Of a stretch of DNA of 64,000 nt, positions 11,626 through 24,035 are shown piece after piece; within the stretch, counting starts at the first letter, position 1, and each line of letters starts with the position of its first letter. Source of the stretch: Trematomus loennbergii. Its lineage: Eukaryota > Chordata > Actinopteri > Perciformes > Nototheniidae. The DNA lies in NCBI GenBank assembly GCA_012861695.1, contig JAAOOA010000454.1:124001-188000 (forward strand), given 5' to 3'. The notes below the pieces were generated by a model that was given only the letters and a program-made list of their open reading frames with translations, searched no databases and had not been told where the DNA came from. The translations under genes and the position numbers were made by a program.

Positions 11626-12051
11626 CTGGAGGAGCTCCCTGCGTCTGTCGGCCGTCTCCAGAACCTTCTGGTCCTGAACCTGTGTAACAACCGTCTGTCC
11701 AGCCTCCCCAGTGCCATGGGTCTCCTGAAGAAGCTTCTGACTCTCAGCCTGGGGATGAACCAGCTGAACGACCTGCCCTCCTCCATCTCCGCCCTGCAGG
11801 AGCTGCGGCACATCGGCCTCTCCGACAACAAGTTCACCCGCGTCCCCTTCTGCATCTCCAGGATGGACAAACTGGAGCGGGTCAACCTGGACAGGAACCC
11901 CATCGTCACCGAGGATAAATCCAATCAGTCCAATAATACGGAGAAGCTCTACCTGGTGAAGGAGAGCGTCCTGTGTGAAGACTGCCTCAATAAGTGCCAG
12001 ACTGACAGGAAGACGATGGAGGATAATGAAAACTGGAATGAGACAAATTGA
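11626..12051 (+). pseudogene. lrrc18: Orphan lrrc18 exon 2, copy 2
   Basis: A 426-bp open exon, identical in length to the terminal exon of the complete gene, starts LEELPASVGRL and ends NWNETN-stop. It encodes four to five leucine-rich repeats and the CEDCLNKC tail. It carries EDKS and NTEKLYL like copies 3 and 4, whereas copy 1 has EDKF and the complete gene has NTENLYL. It has an acceptor but no partner first exon on this strand, so it is classed as a duplicated orphan exon. Confidence 0.85.
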
Positions 12052-13413
<1,362 letters not shown>

Positions 13414-13571
13414 TTTCTTCAGAGGCAAAGCAACGTGTCCACAAATAGAATCTAGTTAATGTGGATTGCACGGACCAGGCTCTTTTATTGGTCGTGATTG
13501 AGGGCACTTGGACGTTGTTACAAAATAAGGAATGAACAAAAGCTCAAAGAAAGGCATTGTGGGGATTTCCC

Positions 13572-15371
13572 TTAAAGTGGACCTATCATGCTATATTTGA
13601 ATAATATAGTGTAGGACCATACCTATATAAGGCATATTTATACTTTTTTTTTTCAAAATACCAAACAGATCATGCATTTTAGCCAGTGGCGGCTGGTGGA
13701 AAATATTTTAGGTGGGGCTGTGGAAATGGTGATCAAACAATACTAGAGGGTCCGAGGGGATGCTCCCCCGGTAATTTTTTTTGAGAAAAGACCCCTTAAA
13801 TCATGACTTTTGGTGATGTTAGAGGGGGGGTGGGAGAGAGAAGGACAATTTGAGGCTTAAAAATATGAGAAGACTGATCAATACCTCCATAACTTCAGTG
13901 TGGTTAGCTATGAATCTTCCAAAACTTCCAAACACCTTGTCCTGGACATAGTTTCTACAGCATAAACTGTGCAGTACAGTAGGCCCACACAAACTGCAGA
14001 ACACCGGGGCTTTGGGAACACTGATTTAATTCCCATTTAACCTGTTAAGGGGCTTTTTTTCCCCGTTTTTTTTCTCACGAAACTGTGTCTCAGGGCTTCT
14101 TAAAATGTAAAAACTATTCATGTGTTCTACTCAGAGGAAACGCATCTAACTGATGATATGAACCATGTTTACCGAAACAAAACACAAGTCTCACAAGAAG
14201 CGTCTAAATGAGCCCTGAGCGAAAAAATGCTAACGCACTCTAGGTATAAATCAATCGATATACTTATCGGATATGCACAAACAAGCTTACAAGCTGAGAT
14301 TCCACATATTCTAGAAATATAAGTATCATCACTGAGCGATCAGAACTCGCGACAAGGGATGCAAATACAGACATCACACAACGTAGCTTTAGGTAGCAAA
14401 ACATGGAGATATGCTCACCTTTTGCAGAATAACAATTCTGATCAAAAACGAGAAAAACGCAGCTGAAGGTTAATCCATAGGTTAATCCAATGTGTCTGTC
14501 ACTTTGAAAAATGATTGATGATCCATAATTCCATTTTATGTAAAAAACGGAGTTTTCATTAGCTGTTAGCTCACGTAGGAGCCCTGTGACCATCATATTT
14601 GACGACGCTGATTGGCTGAAATTATGTTTTCGCGGCATAGTTTACACGTTACACATAGCAACAGTCAGCTGCTAGTGGCTGCTGCTGCACTGGTTGAGGG
14701 CTCCTCTCTTAGCGCCCAGACGAGAGAAGGTACACGGCAAGGCCAGGCAGGAAACATGTGACTTATCAGTAACTTTAGACATCGTAACACAATTTTAAAC
14801 GAGATTTTATTGTAGATTATACATTTTACTGATACCAATTATATAATATTTACCTTGTTCATTAAAATTAAAAATTAAAAAAAATATATTTTTTTAAATA
14901 TATTTTTTATTTTTATTTTTATTTTTTAATATGGGAAGAGGTGGGGGCGGCGCCCCTAGCGCCCCTATGGACCGGCCGCCACTGATTTTAGCCATGCCTC
15001 ATTTTGCTCAATTTGACAATTTATAGCTCTGTTTTTGCAAGGGCTGATTCAGTGAGAACAGCACCACCTACAGGCTGGCATATGTACTACAACGTCTCCA
15101 GCGCTTTCGAACGGCAATGCTGTGGTTGTCCTCCTGATTGGTGGAGTTGGCCCAATAGCCGTAGTGCCACTGTCCTGACGTCAGGACAGTGTTCAAATCT
15201 GGAGCAGTTTTTATCAGATCCGTTGCAGCCCCTTTTTTAGAGATTTGGGTATGGAGGAAAATAGAGAGGGTTGTGTTTTCTGACACTTGGTGAGTTCCCT
15301 GGAACACCGGGGACACATATTCATGTATAAAGACGTACAAAAGTGCATTTTGCATGATAGGTCCCCTTTAA
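13572..15371. mobile_element. TTAA-flanked MITE interrupted by a hAT-type element
   Basis: The ends are TTAAAGTGGACCTATCATG and its complement CATGATAGGTCCCCTTTAA. Without the 1301-bp insert and its duplicated 8 bases, the element is 491 bp. It matches, in opposite orientation, the intact copy at 16826-17321. TTAA at both outer ends is the target preference of piggyBac- and Kolobok-type transposons. No transposase is present. Confidence 0.8.
13684..14984. mobile_element. Non-autonomous hAT-type element nested in the MITE
   Basis: Terminal inverted repeats begin CAGTGGCGGCTGGT on the left and end ACCGGCCGCCACTG on the right, with one mismatch in 14. The 8-bp duplication ATTTTAGC lies at 13676-13683 and 14985-14992, and the empty-site sequence is seen in the sister MITE near 17210. 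An 8-bp duplication and CAG..CTG ends are hAT hallmarks. The 1301-bp interior contains no frame resembling a hAT transposase and has an A/T-rich tract near 14870-14930. Confidence 0.88.
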
Positions 15372-16825
15372 GCTTCCTCCACCTTTTACATGTTTCTGTA
15401 TCAAAAGTAAAACAAATCTTAATTCAAAGTGCCTGCCACATTCATTAAAAACGCGAATAAGGCCTGATGATTCAGCTGCATGGCTTTACATTTATCCAGC
15501 TAAATCCAGTGTATGCATATGTGTGCATTTATTGAATAAAATATATGAATTTTTGCAGTTCTTATATCCAGTCTTGGAACATAATATATTTAACAATCAT
15601 GCAATTTACTCATTTTTTTTGTAATGAGGCATCACAAATGGCTATTATTTTTTATTTAGTACGTTTCTTTTCAATTTTTCAGTTTTAGTGGTCAAAACAG
15701 TTACAGGTTAAATGTCACTAGCTTCAGTGACTATGGGAAAATACGATAAGAGACAAAATGCTGAAAAGATGACATAAGAATAGTGAAACAGAAACATAGG
15801 TATATAAATGACTTTAAGCAGGACTTGTTAATGGACTTGCACTTACACACAGACATTTATATATAGTTTGATATTCAAAATTACTCATATTTGTCTGAAA
15901 CAGCTTCACCTAATTCTACTTGTACTGTCCTGTGTTTCCCCCTAATTCATGTTGCTGCTTAAAATCTGAAATGTCTCTACTCTACTCTCTTGTTATCTTA
16001 TCCTATAGAGATAGACGTACATCATTGGCTTCCTAATTAATTCTATTAAGCTTTCAGTGATCATCTTCTGAAAAATGCCTACATGCAATCCCTCCAATCT
16101 AACCAAAGGACTGCGTATGGAAACTGAGACGGACAGAAACCCAGTCAGACAGGCAGAAGGTTTCCGTCCCTTTAGGACTCGCCACAGTCTGATGTCCTGT
16201 CAGCTCCTCTGATAACCATTAGTGGATGAAGTCATGGCGCTAATTGTCAGAGACAGAGCAGTGAAGGAGGCTAATGGGGGCAGAGAGGGGCGAGCGAGAG
16301 AGAGAGAGAGACTTAAAGACAGACAAAGCTCAGGGGAGAACACCTGTCTGCTGTCTCTTCAGTCAGTCACACTTCTGTCCTAACGAGCATTTTCTTTCTT
16401 CTAATTAAGGATGGGAGATGAGAGCTTCAGTCACTGGACGGCTGCTTATTAGAGAGAAGGAGACAGTTTTAGTGAGGAAAAATGTCTTGGTCTATGTCCT
16501 TAGTAACGAGTTTGACCTTGTTTCTGAGACAATGATATGTTGAATTCCCCAAATGGTTTAAGATTGCAAAGTAAGTATGCAAGTTCAAAAACATGTCTTA
16601 TTTCACATTATTGTGGCCCACTGCAAGAAGGAGAGGTGTCTAAAATAAATATTTGCAGAATATAAAGGGAATAGTTATCAGGAGTTGGAAGAAAGTGTTT
16701 TCTCAATGGAGATCGGCTAAGCAGTATATGCTCCGACCGTCCACACTCACAACAACGGCCAACAGACATAAATAAACCAGCGACTGTATCCGCCATGACA
16801 CAGACAGTCTGTGGTTTGTACTTGT
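15372..16825. other. Unique sequence, no gene recognised
   Basis: This is not repeated elsewhere in the window. It is AT-rich in its first half; a GA run sits near 16290-16311. No convincing open frame, splice pattern, RNA gene or transposon end was seen. Confidence 0.6.
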
Positions 16826-17321
16826 TTAAAGCGGACCTATCATGCAAAATGCACTTTTGTACGTCTTTTCTACATGAATATGTGTCCCCGGTGTTCCAGG
16901 GAACTCACCAAGTGTCAGAAAACACAACCCTCTCTATTTTCCTCCATACCCAAATCTCTAAAAAAGGGGCTGCAACGGATCTGATAAAAACTGATCCAGA
17001 TTTGAACACTGTCCTGACGTCAGGACAGTGGCGCTACGGCTATTGGGCCAACTCCACCAATCAGGAGGAGACAGCCACGGCCATTGCCGTTCGAAAGCGC
17101 TGGAGACGCTGTAGTACATATGCCAGGCCTGTAGGTGGTGCTGTTCTCACAGAATCTGCCCTTGCAAAAACAGGGGTAAAAAAGTGCAAATTGAGCGAAA
17201 TGAGGCGTGGCTAAAATGCATGATCTGTTTGGTATTTTGAAAAAAAAAAATATAAATATGCCTTATATAGGTATGGTCCTACACTATATTATTATAATAT
17301 AGCATGATAGGTCCACTTTAA
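16826..17321. mobile_element. Intact TTAA-flanked MITE (496 bp)
   Basis: It begins TTAAAGCGGACCTATCATGC and ends with the inverted match GCATGATAGGTCCACTTTAA. It carries an internal CCTGACGTCAGG palindrome near 17011-17024. The segment TACATGAATATGTGTCCCC (about 16870-16890) resembles the unit expanded in the 37-bp minisatellites. No coding capacity is seen. Confidence 0.85.
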
Positions 17322-17819
17322 GATTTGTCCAGTTTCTGAACAGATGGGAGGAGCTGTGAGCTCTGAGTGCTAACAGCTAATGGCTGATGTTGGTTTTGTG
17401 GTTCGCATTGAAGATGACGTCACGGCTCCGCCTACAATGCGTTACTATAGTTACTACCCCAGTTCCTAAACTGTAATGGAAACGCAGCATAAAGTGAGCC
17501 TGGCCTACCAAGGCCTAACGAGGTCCTGTAGTGGAAATGCGCCATTAGTGTGTGTTTCGCTCCGCTCACCGGTCCGTCACAGCGGGTGGAGCTGCAGGAT
17601 TTCTGCTTCACACACGTTGCATACCGCTATTTTATTGTCTTTTTCGGACACCTTCAAATACTGCCAGACTGGTGAAGCCATTTTGGCGAGCTTGTTTTGC
17701 CGCGCACAGAGAAAAGTGTCATGTATTTTACGTCATGTGATCGGCTCTCCTGATCGGCCTTTATAGAGCGCACCGATCGATCGGCCGAGAGTGAATATCG
17801 ATCGGAGCATCCCTAATAA
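17322..17819. other. Transposon-derived fragment, class uncertain
   Basis: The right edge reads GATCGGAGCATCCCTA (about 17801-17816); its complement TAGGGATGCTCCGATC resembles the end of a common fish hAT family. No matching left end was found, so this is a truncated piece or part of a larger rearranged element. It holds no gene. Confidence 0.4.
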
Positions 17820-17935
17820 GAGGAGACAGAGTTCAGCAGAGGAGGTCTGACAGAGCTCACCTGACTCACTGCAGAGAGACAGACGGACTGAAAGACCGAC
17901 GATCAGATTCACCTTCAGACCAAACTAACAACTTC
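17820..17935 (+). pseudogene. Detached TRIM leader (5' UTR) fragment
   Basis: The stretch GAGACAGAGTTCAGCAGAGG through ACCAAACTAACAACTTC matches the leader upstream of TRIM A (about 5845-6000) and TRIM B (about 19620-19775), with one ~75-bp repeat missing. No RING-coding sequence follows. It is a leftover from an earlier partial duplication. Confidence 0.7.
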
Positions 17936-19471
17936 GTTAAAACCTGCCTAAAAGATTTGAGGTGTGTTAGAAGTATTCGTTGTTCTCGCGTCCAGGAGAG
18001 AAGCTTAGAATGAAGAGACTAATAGAGTCTCCGGAAAGGTTCAAATTGGTTGAGTTTAATTAAATGGCACGATGATACAACAAGCAGAGGGTAAGAGGAG
18101 AGACAGAGCAGCTGTTGCCTCGCCGGGGTGAAGGGGTGAAGGGGTGAAGAAGGGTCCCGAGACAATCCTCGTCAGCTGGTTTTATCCCCCCCGTAGGCTC
18201 CTCCTCGAGGGCAGGTTCGCGTTGCTGGGGGTCGTCTTCAATGTCCGTTATCGCGCATAACAGAGGATTCAGACGTTGTACATTCATTGCATAACTCCAC
18301 ACACCTCTTCTCATACTCTCTTTCATGACTTTTTATTTAATGCATTATAACGGCTGTAAATAGACACTTTAGTAATACCAGAAGTGCTTTTCAGCAGTTC
18401 TCATTTACTGTTGTCCCGGAAGTCGTCATATCTACCTACTTCTGTCAACGAAACATATTAAAATAAACTGTACCTTCATTTAATATTCAGCAATTATAAT
18501 ATCTCGACTGGTGTAGTGCTAAGATCAGTAGGTTTTGGTGTGCAACACTCCGTGTCATTTTCACTTTACATTCACATTTCTAGCAAACGTAATATTAGCC
18601 ACATGCTGAATGCTAACCGGAGATGAGAGATTTTCAGAATAAAAGCTTGGCATTGAGATTTTATGAGAACTTCCGGGTTATTCAGAATAAAACAGCTTTT
18701 AAACTGACGGTATGTTTTAGACTAAATTATGCTATAAAACATTGATTTTAATTTCTAACAGGTGATCGACTGCTTTCCATGCCAGTAAATTGATTGGCTA
18801 CGACTTGACGCGTAAATTAAAGCAGATGTCTCTGTGAGAGTAATGATGATCAGTACCGTGACTTCTGCAGACCAAAAACGAAATACATTTATTCATATTT
18901 GTACGTTTATGAACATTGATCTGATATGTGAATTTATTGAAACCTCATGCACTTTACTGTGACCTTTCGAGTTGGACGCAAACTGCATTTCGTTGTACTC
19001 TGTGCATTGACAATAAAGTTTGATCAAATCTAATCTAATAATGTAATGTAATATAGCCAGTTCACCTCATAGGCACAAACTACCCCTATCTGACACCTCT
19101 CATGCATGTGTATAGGTCCTGTTTGTGCATGCAAGTATTTCTCTGAATAATTGTAAATAACTAAACATAATTTGTGGCACGTATAATGTCTATAGCATAA
19201 CAATAGCTAATTCTCTTGTACATGAATGGTTGTCTTTACGTGACTGATTATGTGTTAGTATGAATAACATAATTATGACATCTGCCATTGTGATGAAATC
19301 CAGATAATTTGTTGATGGGGTGTTGACAGGTTCTTAGAGATAAATGGGTTCAATGTTTTTAAACTGATATACTTAACAGATATTTGAGTTTGGTTTGTGA
19401 AACCTCACACTATGGGAGCCTACTTCAGTTCTCCAACAACATCTTAGTTAATATTTTAACTCACCCACTAT
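17936..19471. other. No gene; LINE 3'-tail-like piece near its middle
   Basis: No gene was recognised. At about 18960-19040, GCATTTCGTTGTACTCTGTG and an ACAATAAAGTTTGATC plus TCTAA-type repeat resemble 3' ends of fish non-LTR retrotransposons. The rest is AT-rich and not repeated in the window. Confidence 0.45.
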
Positions 19472-19972
19472 AACCTTTATTCCAGCAATGAATCAGCCCT
19501 TTGGACTGAGACACTCCCTGAGTTACATGAGAGGAAACAGAGTTCAGTAGAGGAGGTGTGACAGAGCTCCTCCCTCACCTCCCTCACCTGACTCACTGAG
19601 ACGAACCAGGAAACAGAATTCAGTAGAGGAGGCGTGACAGAGCTCCTCCCTCACCTCCCTCACCTGACTCACCTGAGATGAACCAGGAAACAGTTTGTTC
19701 TTCTCCCTCACTGCAGAGAGACAGACGGACTGAAAAACAGACGCTCAGATTCACCTTCAGACCAAACTAACAACTTCCTCTGAGTTCAGCTACAGGAGAG
19801 AAAAGTGGAAACTACAACACTGCTGCTTCACCCTGCGGACCCCCACCCCCTGAAGGTGAGTCTCCAAACATCACTCAAAGTTAATTTCAGTGAAGTCAGT
19901 AGAGGAGGGGGAGGGGAGCCATGACTGACTGTACTTCCTGTCTGCTGTGTTTCAGCTTCACTCAGAGACAGC
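19472..19972 (+). promoter_or_regulatory. TRIM B 5' region with direct repeats and 100-bp leader intron
   Basis: Two ~75-bp direct repeats (about 19535-19690), a leader, then a GTGAGT donor at 19856 and TTTCAG acceptor ending at 19955 give a 100-bp intron 17 bases before the ATG. This matches the TRIM A layout. The promoter position is inferred. Confidence 0.6.
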
Positions 19973-22143
19973 ATGGCTTCCAGGTTAGAGGAAGATCTCT
20001 GCTGTCCGGTCTGTCAGGACGTCTTTAGAGATCCTGTCTTCCTGCCCTGCTGCCACAGCTTCTGTAAAGCCTGTCTGCAGACCTGGTGGACGGGGAAAGA
20101 AGTAAAGGAGTGTCCAGTTTGTAAGAGAAAATCTTCAAGAAGAAATCCCCCCTGTAACTTTGCTTTAAAGAACACGTGTGAGACCTTCTTACTGGAGAGA
20201 GATCAGAGACCTCCAGAGGCTCTCTGCAGTCTGCACTCTGAGAAACTCAGACTCTTCTGTCTGGACCATCAGCAGCCAGTGTGTCTCGTCTGCAGAGATT
20301 CAAGAACACACAAAAACCACAGAATCACACCCATGGATGAAGCTGCTCAGGATCTCAGGGAGGAGCTCCAGAAAGCTCTGCAGCCCTTTCAGGAGAAACT
20401 GAAGCTCTTTGAAGAAGTTAAAGTGAAGTTTGATCAAACAGCAGGACACATGAAGGTCCAGGCTCAACACACAGAGACGCAGATCAAGGAGCAGTTTAAG
20501 AAGCTTCACCAGTTTCTAGAAGAGCAAGAGGAGGCCAGGATGGCTGCACTGAGGGAGGAAGATGAGCAGAAGAGGAGGATGATGGAGGAGAAGATGGAGG
20601 CTGTCAGCAGAGAGATAGCAGCTCTTTCACACACAGTCAGAGCCACAGAGAAGGAGCTGAGAGCTGGAGACGTCTCCTTCCTGCTCAACTACAAGGCTGC
20701 AGTGGATAGGCTGCAGCGCCCCCTGCTGGAGGATCCTCAGCTGCTCTCAGGAGCTCTGATATGCCCCTTTCACACCAACGCAACTCCGGTTCAAGCTCCG
20801 TGCTAGAGCTTTTCTGGTTCAGAACCGGTTCTTTGGTTTAGCGCCGGCTCTTTTCACACCGCTCAGAGCCCGACTGGTGCTGCCGCTGCTGCGTCATGAC
20901 GTCACAGTTTACGTCGCTGAGTTTCTCCCCAACGCCGGAGCTCACCTCACAACAACGGGCCGGGGACTGCGTTGCTTTTAATCATACGAAGCCAGATTAA
21001 ATTAAATAACGACTTCTCCAACCTTATACTTTTCTCCAGAGTGCCGTGGTTCATTGTTTATTAATGTGTTTCAGCGGCATTTACCGACCGCTGCAGTGCT
21101 GGCCGGCTGCTCTTCAACGGGGTGTATTCTCCCGTTAGCTCCGGGTTAGCTCACACGGCTCTAAAGTATTCACTGTCTGACTGTCACACAAGCAGCTGAT
21201 ACATATCCCCAGTTCCCCTTAAAGTGAATGGTGTCAGTCTGAATTGACGCTGTTTGGTGTCAGTCTGAATTGACGCTGTTTGGCATCACAACGCTGTTAT
21301 GAAAGTTTCTCTGGTATAACATGGGTGATGTTAGCATAGCAACCGAAGCTAAACTGACTACTTGCTAAGCAGTTTTCTACAGGCACTTTTTACCGACGTA
21401 TTTTTCATTATGATTCTACTTGTGATAGTCGGACATGACAACCTGTGCAGCCCATGTATTGATTCCATCCGATAGCTGCTATAATAACAAACAAAACGTC
21501 TGCCTGCTCTCCACAATGATCAATAACAGCGAACGGATGGTCAAAGTAAGGTACAAATAAACAGAATCACACGAAGCCTGGTTAGTGTTGCCTGACTTTA
21601 TAAAGTGTGTTTTTTTAACAAGTGTGTGGTTGCGTTCTAGTCACTTTGCTCAGCACTACTGCTTGTTACAACTTTTATTTGCCGTACTCGCCTTAAGTGT
21701 TAGCTCAGGTTAATCTCGCCCCCCTCCGACGTAAGCGTGACGTATGCGGTTCTTGCTTCTAGACGGACAACTTTTTGGTGCTCGAAACGAACCGGATTCC
21801 GGAGCTATGACGCTGCTCCGCTGCGGTGTGAACAGGAAAACCCGGTGCTTTTCAAGCACCAGCACCGAACCGGCCCTGAAACACCGTTGGTGTGAAAGGG
21901 GTATTAGACCAGGCCAAACACCTGGGCAACCTCAGCTTCAACATCTGGAGCAAGATGAAGGACATGGTGTCCTACTCTCCTCTCATCCTGGACCCAAACA
22001 CTGCTCAGCCAAGACTCATCCTGTCTGAAGATCTGACCAGAGTGAGTCAAGGAGGACAGGAGGAAGAAGAGGAAGAGGAGGAAGAGGAGGAAGAGGAGGA
22101 AGAGGAGGAAGAGGAGGAAGAGGAGGAGGAAGAAGAGGAAGAA

Positions 22144-22175
<32 letters not shown>

Positions 22176-22620
22176 ACAGAAACTTCCTGATAATCCAGAG
22201 AGGTTTGATTATTTATACCGTGTCCTGAGCTCTGAGGGCTTTAACTCAGGGACTCACAGCTGGGATGTCCAGGTTACAGACAGTAGAGTCTGGTCACTGG
22301 GTGTGTTAGCAGAGTCTGTCCAGAGGAAGGGAGACAATTCGTCTGGATCATGGAGAATACGTTTCTATGAAGGTAAATACTCAGCATGGTCAGCATCAGA
22401 TCTATCCACTCCTCTCAGCCTGCAACAGAAGCTCCAGAGGGTCAGAGTGAATCTGGACTGGAACAGAGGAGAGTTGTCGTTCTCTGATCCTGACACTAAC
22501 ACACACATACACACCTTCTCACACACTTTCACTGAGAAGATGTTTCCATACTTTAACGCTGTGGGTGAAGTGAAGATATTACCGCTGAAGGTGTGTGTGA
22601 CAGTGGAGCAGAGCAGGTAG
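19973..22620 (+). pseudogene. TRIM B, full domain set split by a DNA transposon
   Basis: This is the most complete plus-strand copy. The first frame (19973-20806) encodes an intact C3HC4 RING (C11, C14, C26, H28, C31, C34, C47, C50), a B-box 2 (CSLH ... CLDH ... CLVC ... HKNH) and a long coiled coil. At the codons for Ile-Asp after SGAL, a 1.14 kb TIR element interrupts it. The second frame resumes at DQAKHLGN (about 21905) and runs through PRY and SPRY ([20 protein letters not shown]) to the TAG at 22618-22620. A run of 39 Glu codons (22060-22176) sits within PRY. Class IV TRIM proteins are ubiquitin ligases whose B30.2 domain selects the target. If the insert were spliced out a near-complete protein is conceivable, but nothing in the sequence shows that. 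Confidence 0.8.
20762..21903. mobile_element. 1.14 kb TIR element inside TRIM B
   Basis: Ends TGCCCCTTTCACACCAACG and CGTTGGTGTGAAAGGGGTA are inverted repeats. The same element sits at the same codon of TRIM E (44930-46077), where the 3-bp duplication is clean (TGA on the TRIM strand). Here both junctions carry small changes. A 3-bp duplication suggests a PIF/Harbinger-like origin but does not prove it. No transposase frame is present. A 32-bp stretch with TCAGTCTGAATTGACGCTG is tandemly doubled near 21225-21285. Confidence 0.8.
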
Positions 22621-24035
22621 AGATGAACGGGATCATTATATCTATGATGTTTATCTCTTAAAGCAGGAGTGTGCAAACTTTTTTCAAAGAGGACCGGATT
22701 TGATAATGTGAATATTATATCACAATTCTTATTGTCACAATTATCTTTATTTTATTCAAATGGCTATATAACTAAATATAAGCCACTAATGCAGGCGTGA
22801 ACAACTCTAAAAACACGCTCTTTCATTCATATCTGGAGAGTCAGATAACATTGAACAGACGATGGTGTGTCAGAATCAGGTCAGACAAATAATAATCTAA
22901 CATATGCAGGACGGACCGTGGACATGCCTGTCTTAAAGGGAAATACTCTGCTGTCTCTTTATTCTAAACATGTGTTTATTTTTGTTTCACTAATGTTTTT
23001 GTTGTTATTGAGTTTGATAATCTGCTTTTTGATCATACTGTCAACCTTTATTAAATTGAAACACGTGCATTTAGCTGACACTTTTATCCAAGTAACGTCA
23101 AATATGCTGAACTGCTTCCTTTAAAGGAAATAAGAGATATATATTCTTTACATTTGAATTGATCTCACCCAGATTCAGACCTTTATGTCAGGTGATAGTT
23201 TAACCTTCTCTGTTTTTGAAACTATGTTGTTATAAATTGTTCATTTGTGATTTGTGCATGATGGGAAAATAAATAAATAATATGTTTAATTCAACTGCAA
23301 GTTTGAGCAGCGAATCATTTCTCAGATCCAAAATCAAATGCATTTTAATTTCCAGTCCAGACAATATTGATTTTAAATCGTTGAAATTAAAGTTTTATTA
23401 CATGCAATCTTTACATTTTAAACTTGTATAATCATATAAAACATACAGAGTTACTGGGTTTAAATTAACTCCCTGACAGACAGGGAATAAAATAAATGTT
23501 TTAAAGAGATTTCTAAGTATTTAAAAACTGAGCAAATGTTAAACCCAGTTTTCCCAGGGAAGCCTAAACAGAGGACGACCCATTGCTGTTCAGCGTGGAT
23601 TATCAAATTCACACGTTTATAAACTCTAAAGGATTTCATCTCAATCTAAAATACTGATTTCTTGGCAGCGGTGTGTTATCGAGTATTAACAACCTCTTAA
23701 ACGTCCAATTTGACCAATCAGAATTGAGTATTCAGCTAAGACGTTTAATACAATTATAATATATAATAAAGTAAAATATATATTGGTGTAGATAAAATAA
23801 TGTGTGCACTACTTGAATATATAAAAACATGTATGTTACAATAGAGTTGTGCATTAATATTAACTAGAGAATGCAATTCCTGAAGAAATTGCTAGTGGGA
23901 ATGCTTTATGCTGAAAATCTGATGCTAAACTGCTATGCTGAAATGTAATGTGTAAGGAGAAAGTGAAGAATTTAGATTGAAATGATACATGAACACTGGG
24001 GGCTTGAATGTGTGAACTGCAAACTTTTGAACTAA
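22621..24035 (+). other. TRIM 3' tail and AT-rich spacer
   Basis: The tail is shared with all TRIM copies, with AATAAA signals near 23265-23280 and, at about 23065-23095, a GCATTTAGCTGACACTTTTA motif that is the reverse of a common fish SINE/LINE tail. An 85-codon frame at 22867 starts with GTG, is hydrophobic and overlaps that retroelement piece, so it is not called as a gene. The left arm of an inverted repeat with 28090-29332 lies here. Confidence 0.65.

Noticed and set aside
14264..14638. Possible transposase frame in the hAT-type element
   Set aside because: The 124-codon frame shows no DDE/hAT dimerisation motifs; the element looks non-autonomous.
20762..21903. The TRIM B insert as a natural intron
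   Set aside because: It has perfect inverted ends rather than GT...AG borders, and TRIM F and D/G are uninterrupted at the same codon.
22867..23124. 85-codon hydrophobic frame with a membrane-like segment (also at 58913)
   Set aside because: It starts with GTG, overlaps a reversed SINE/LINE tail motif, and is broken in other copies (38 kb, 43 kb); no evidence of selection.
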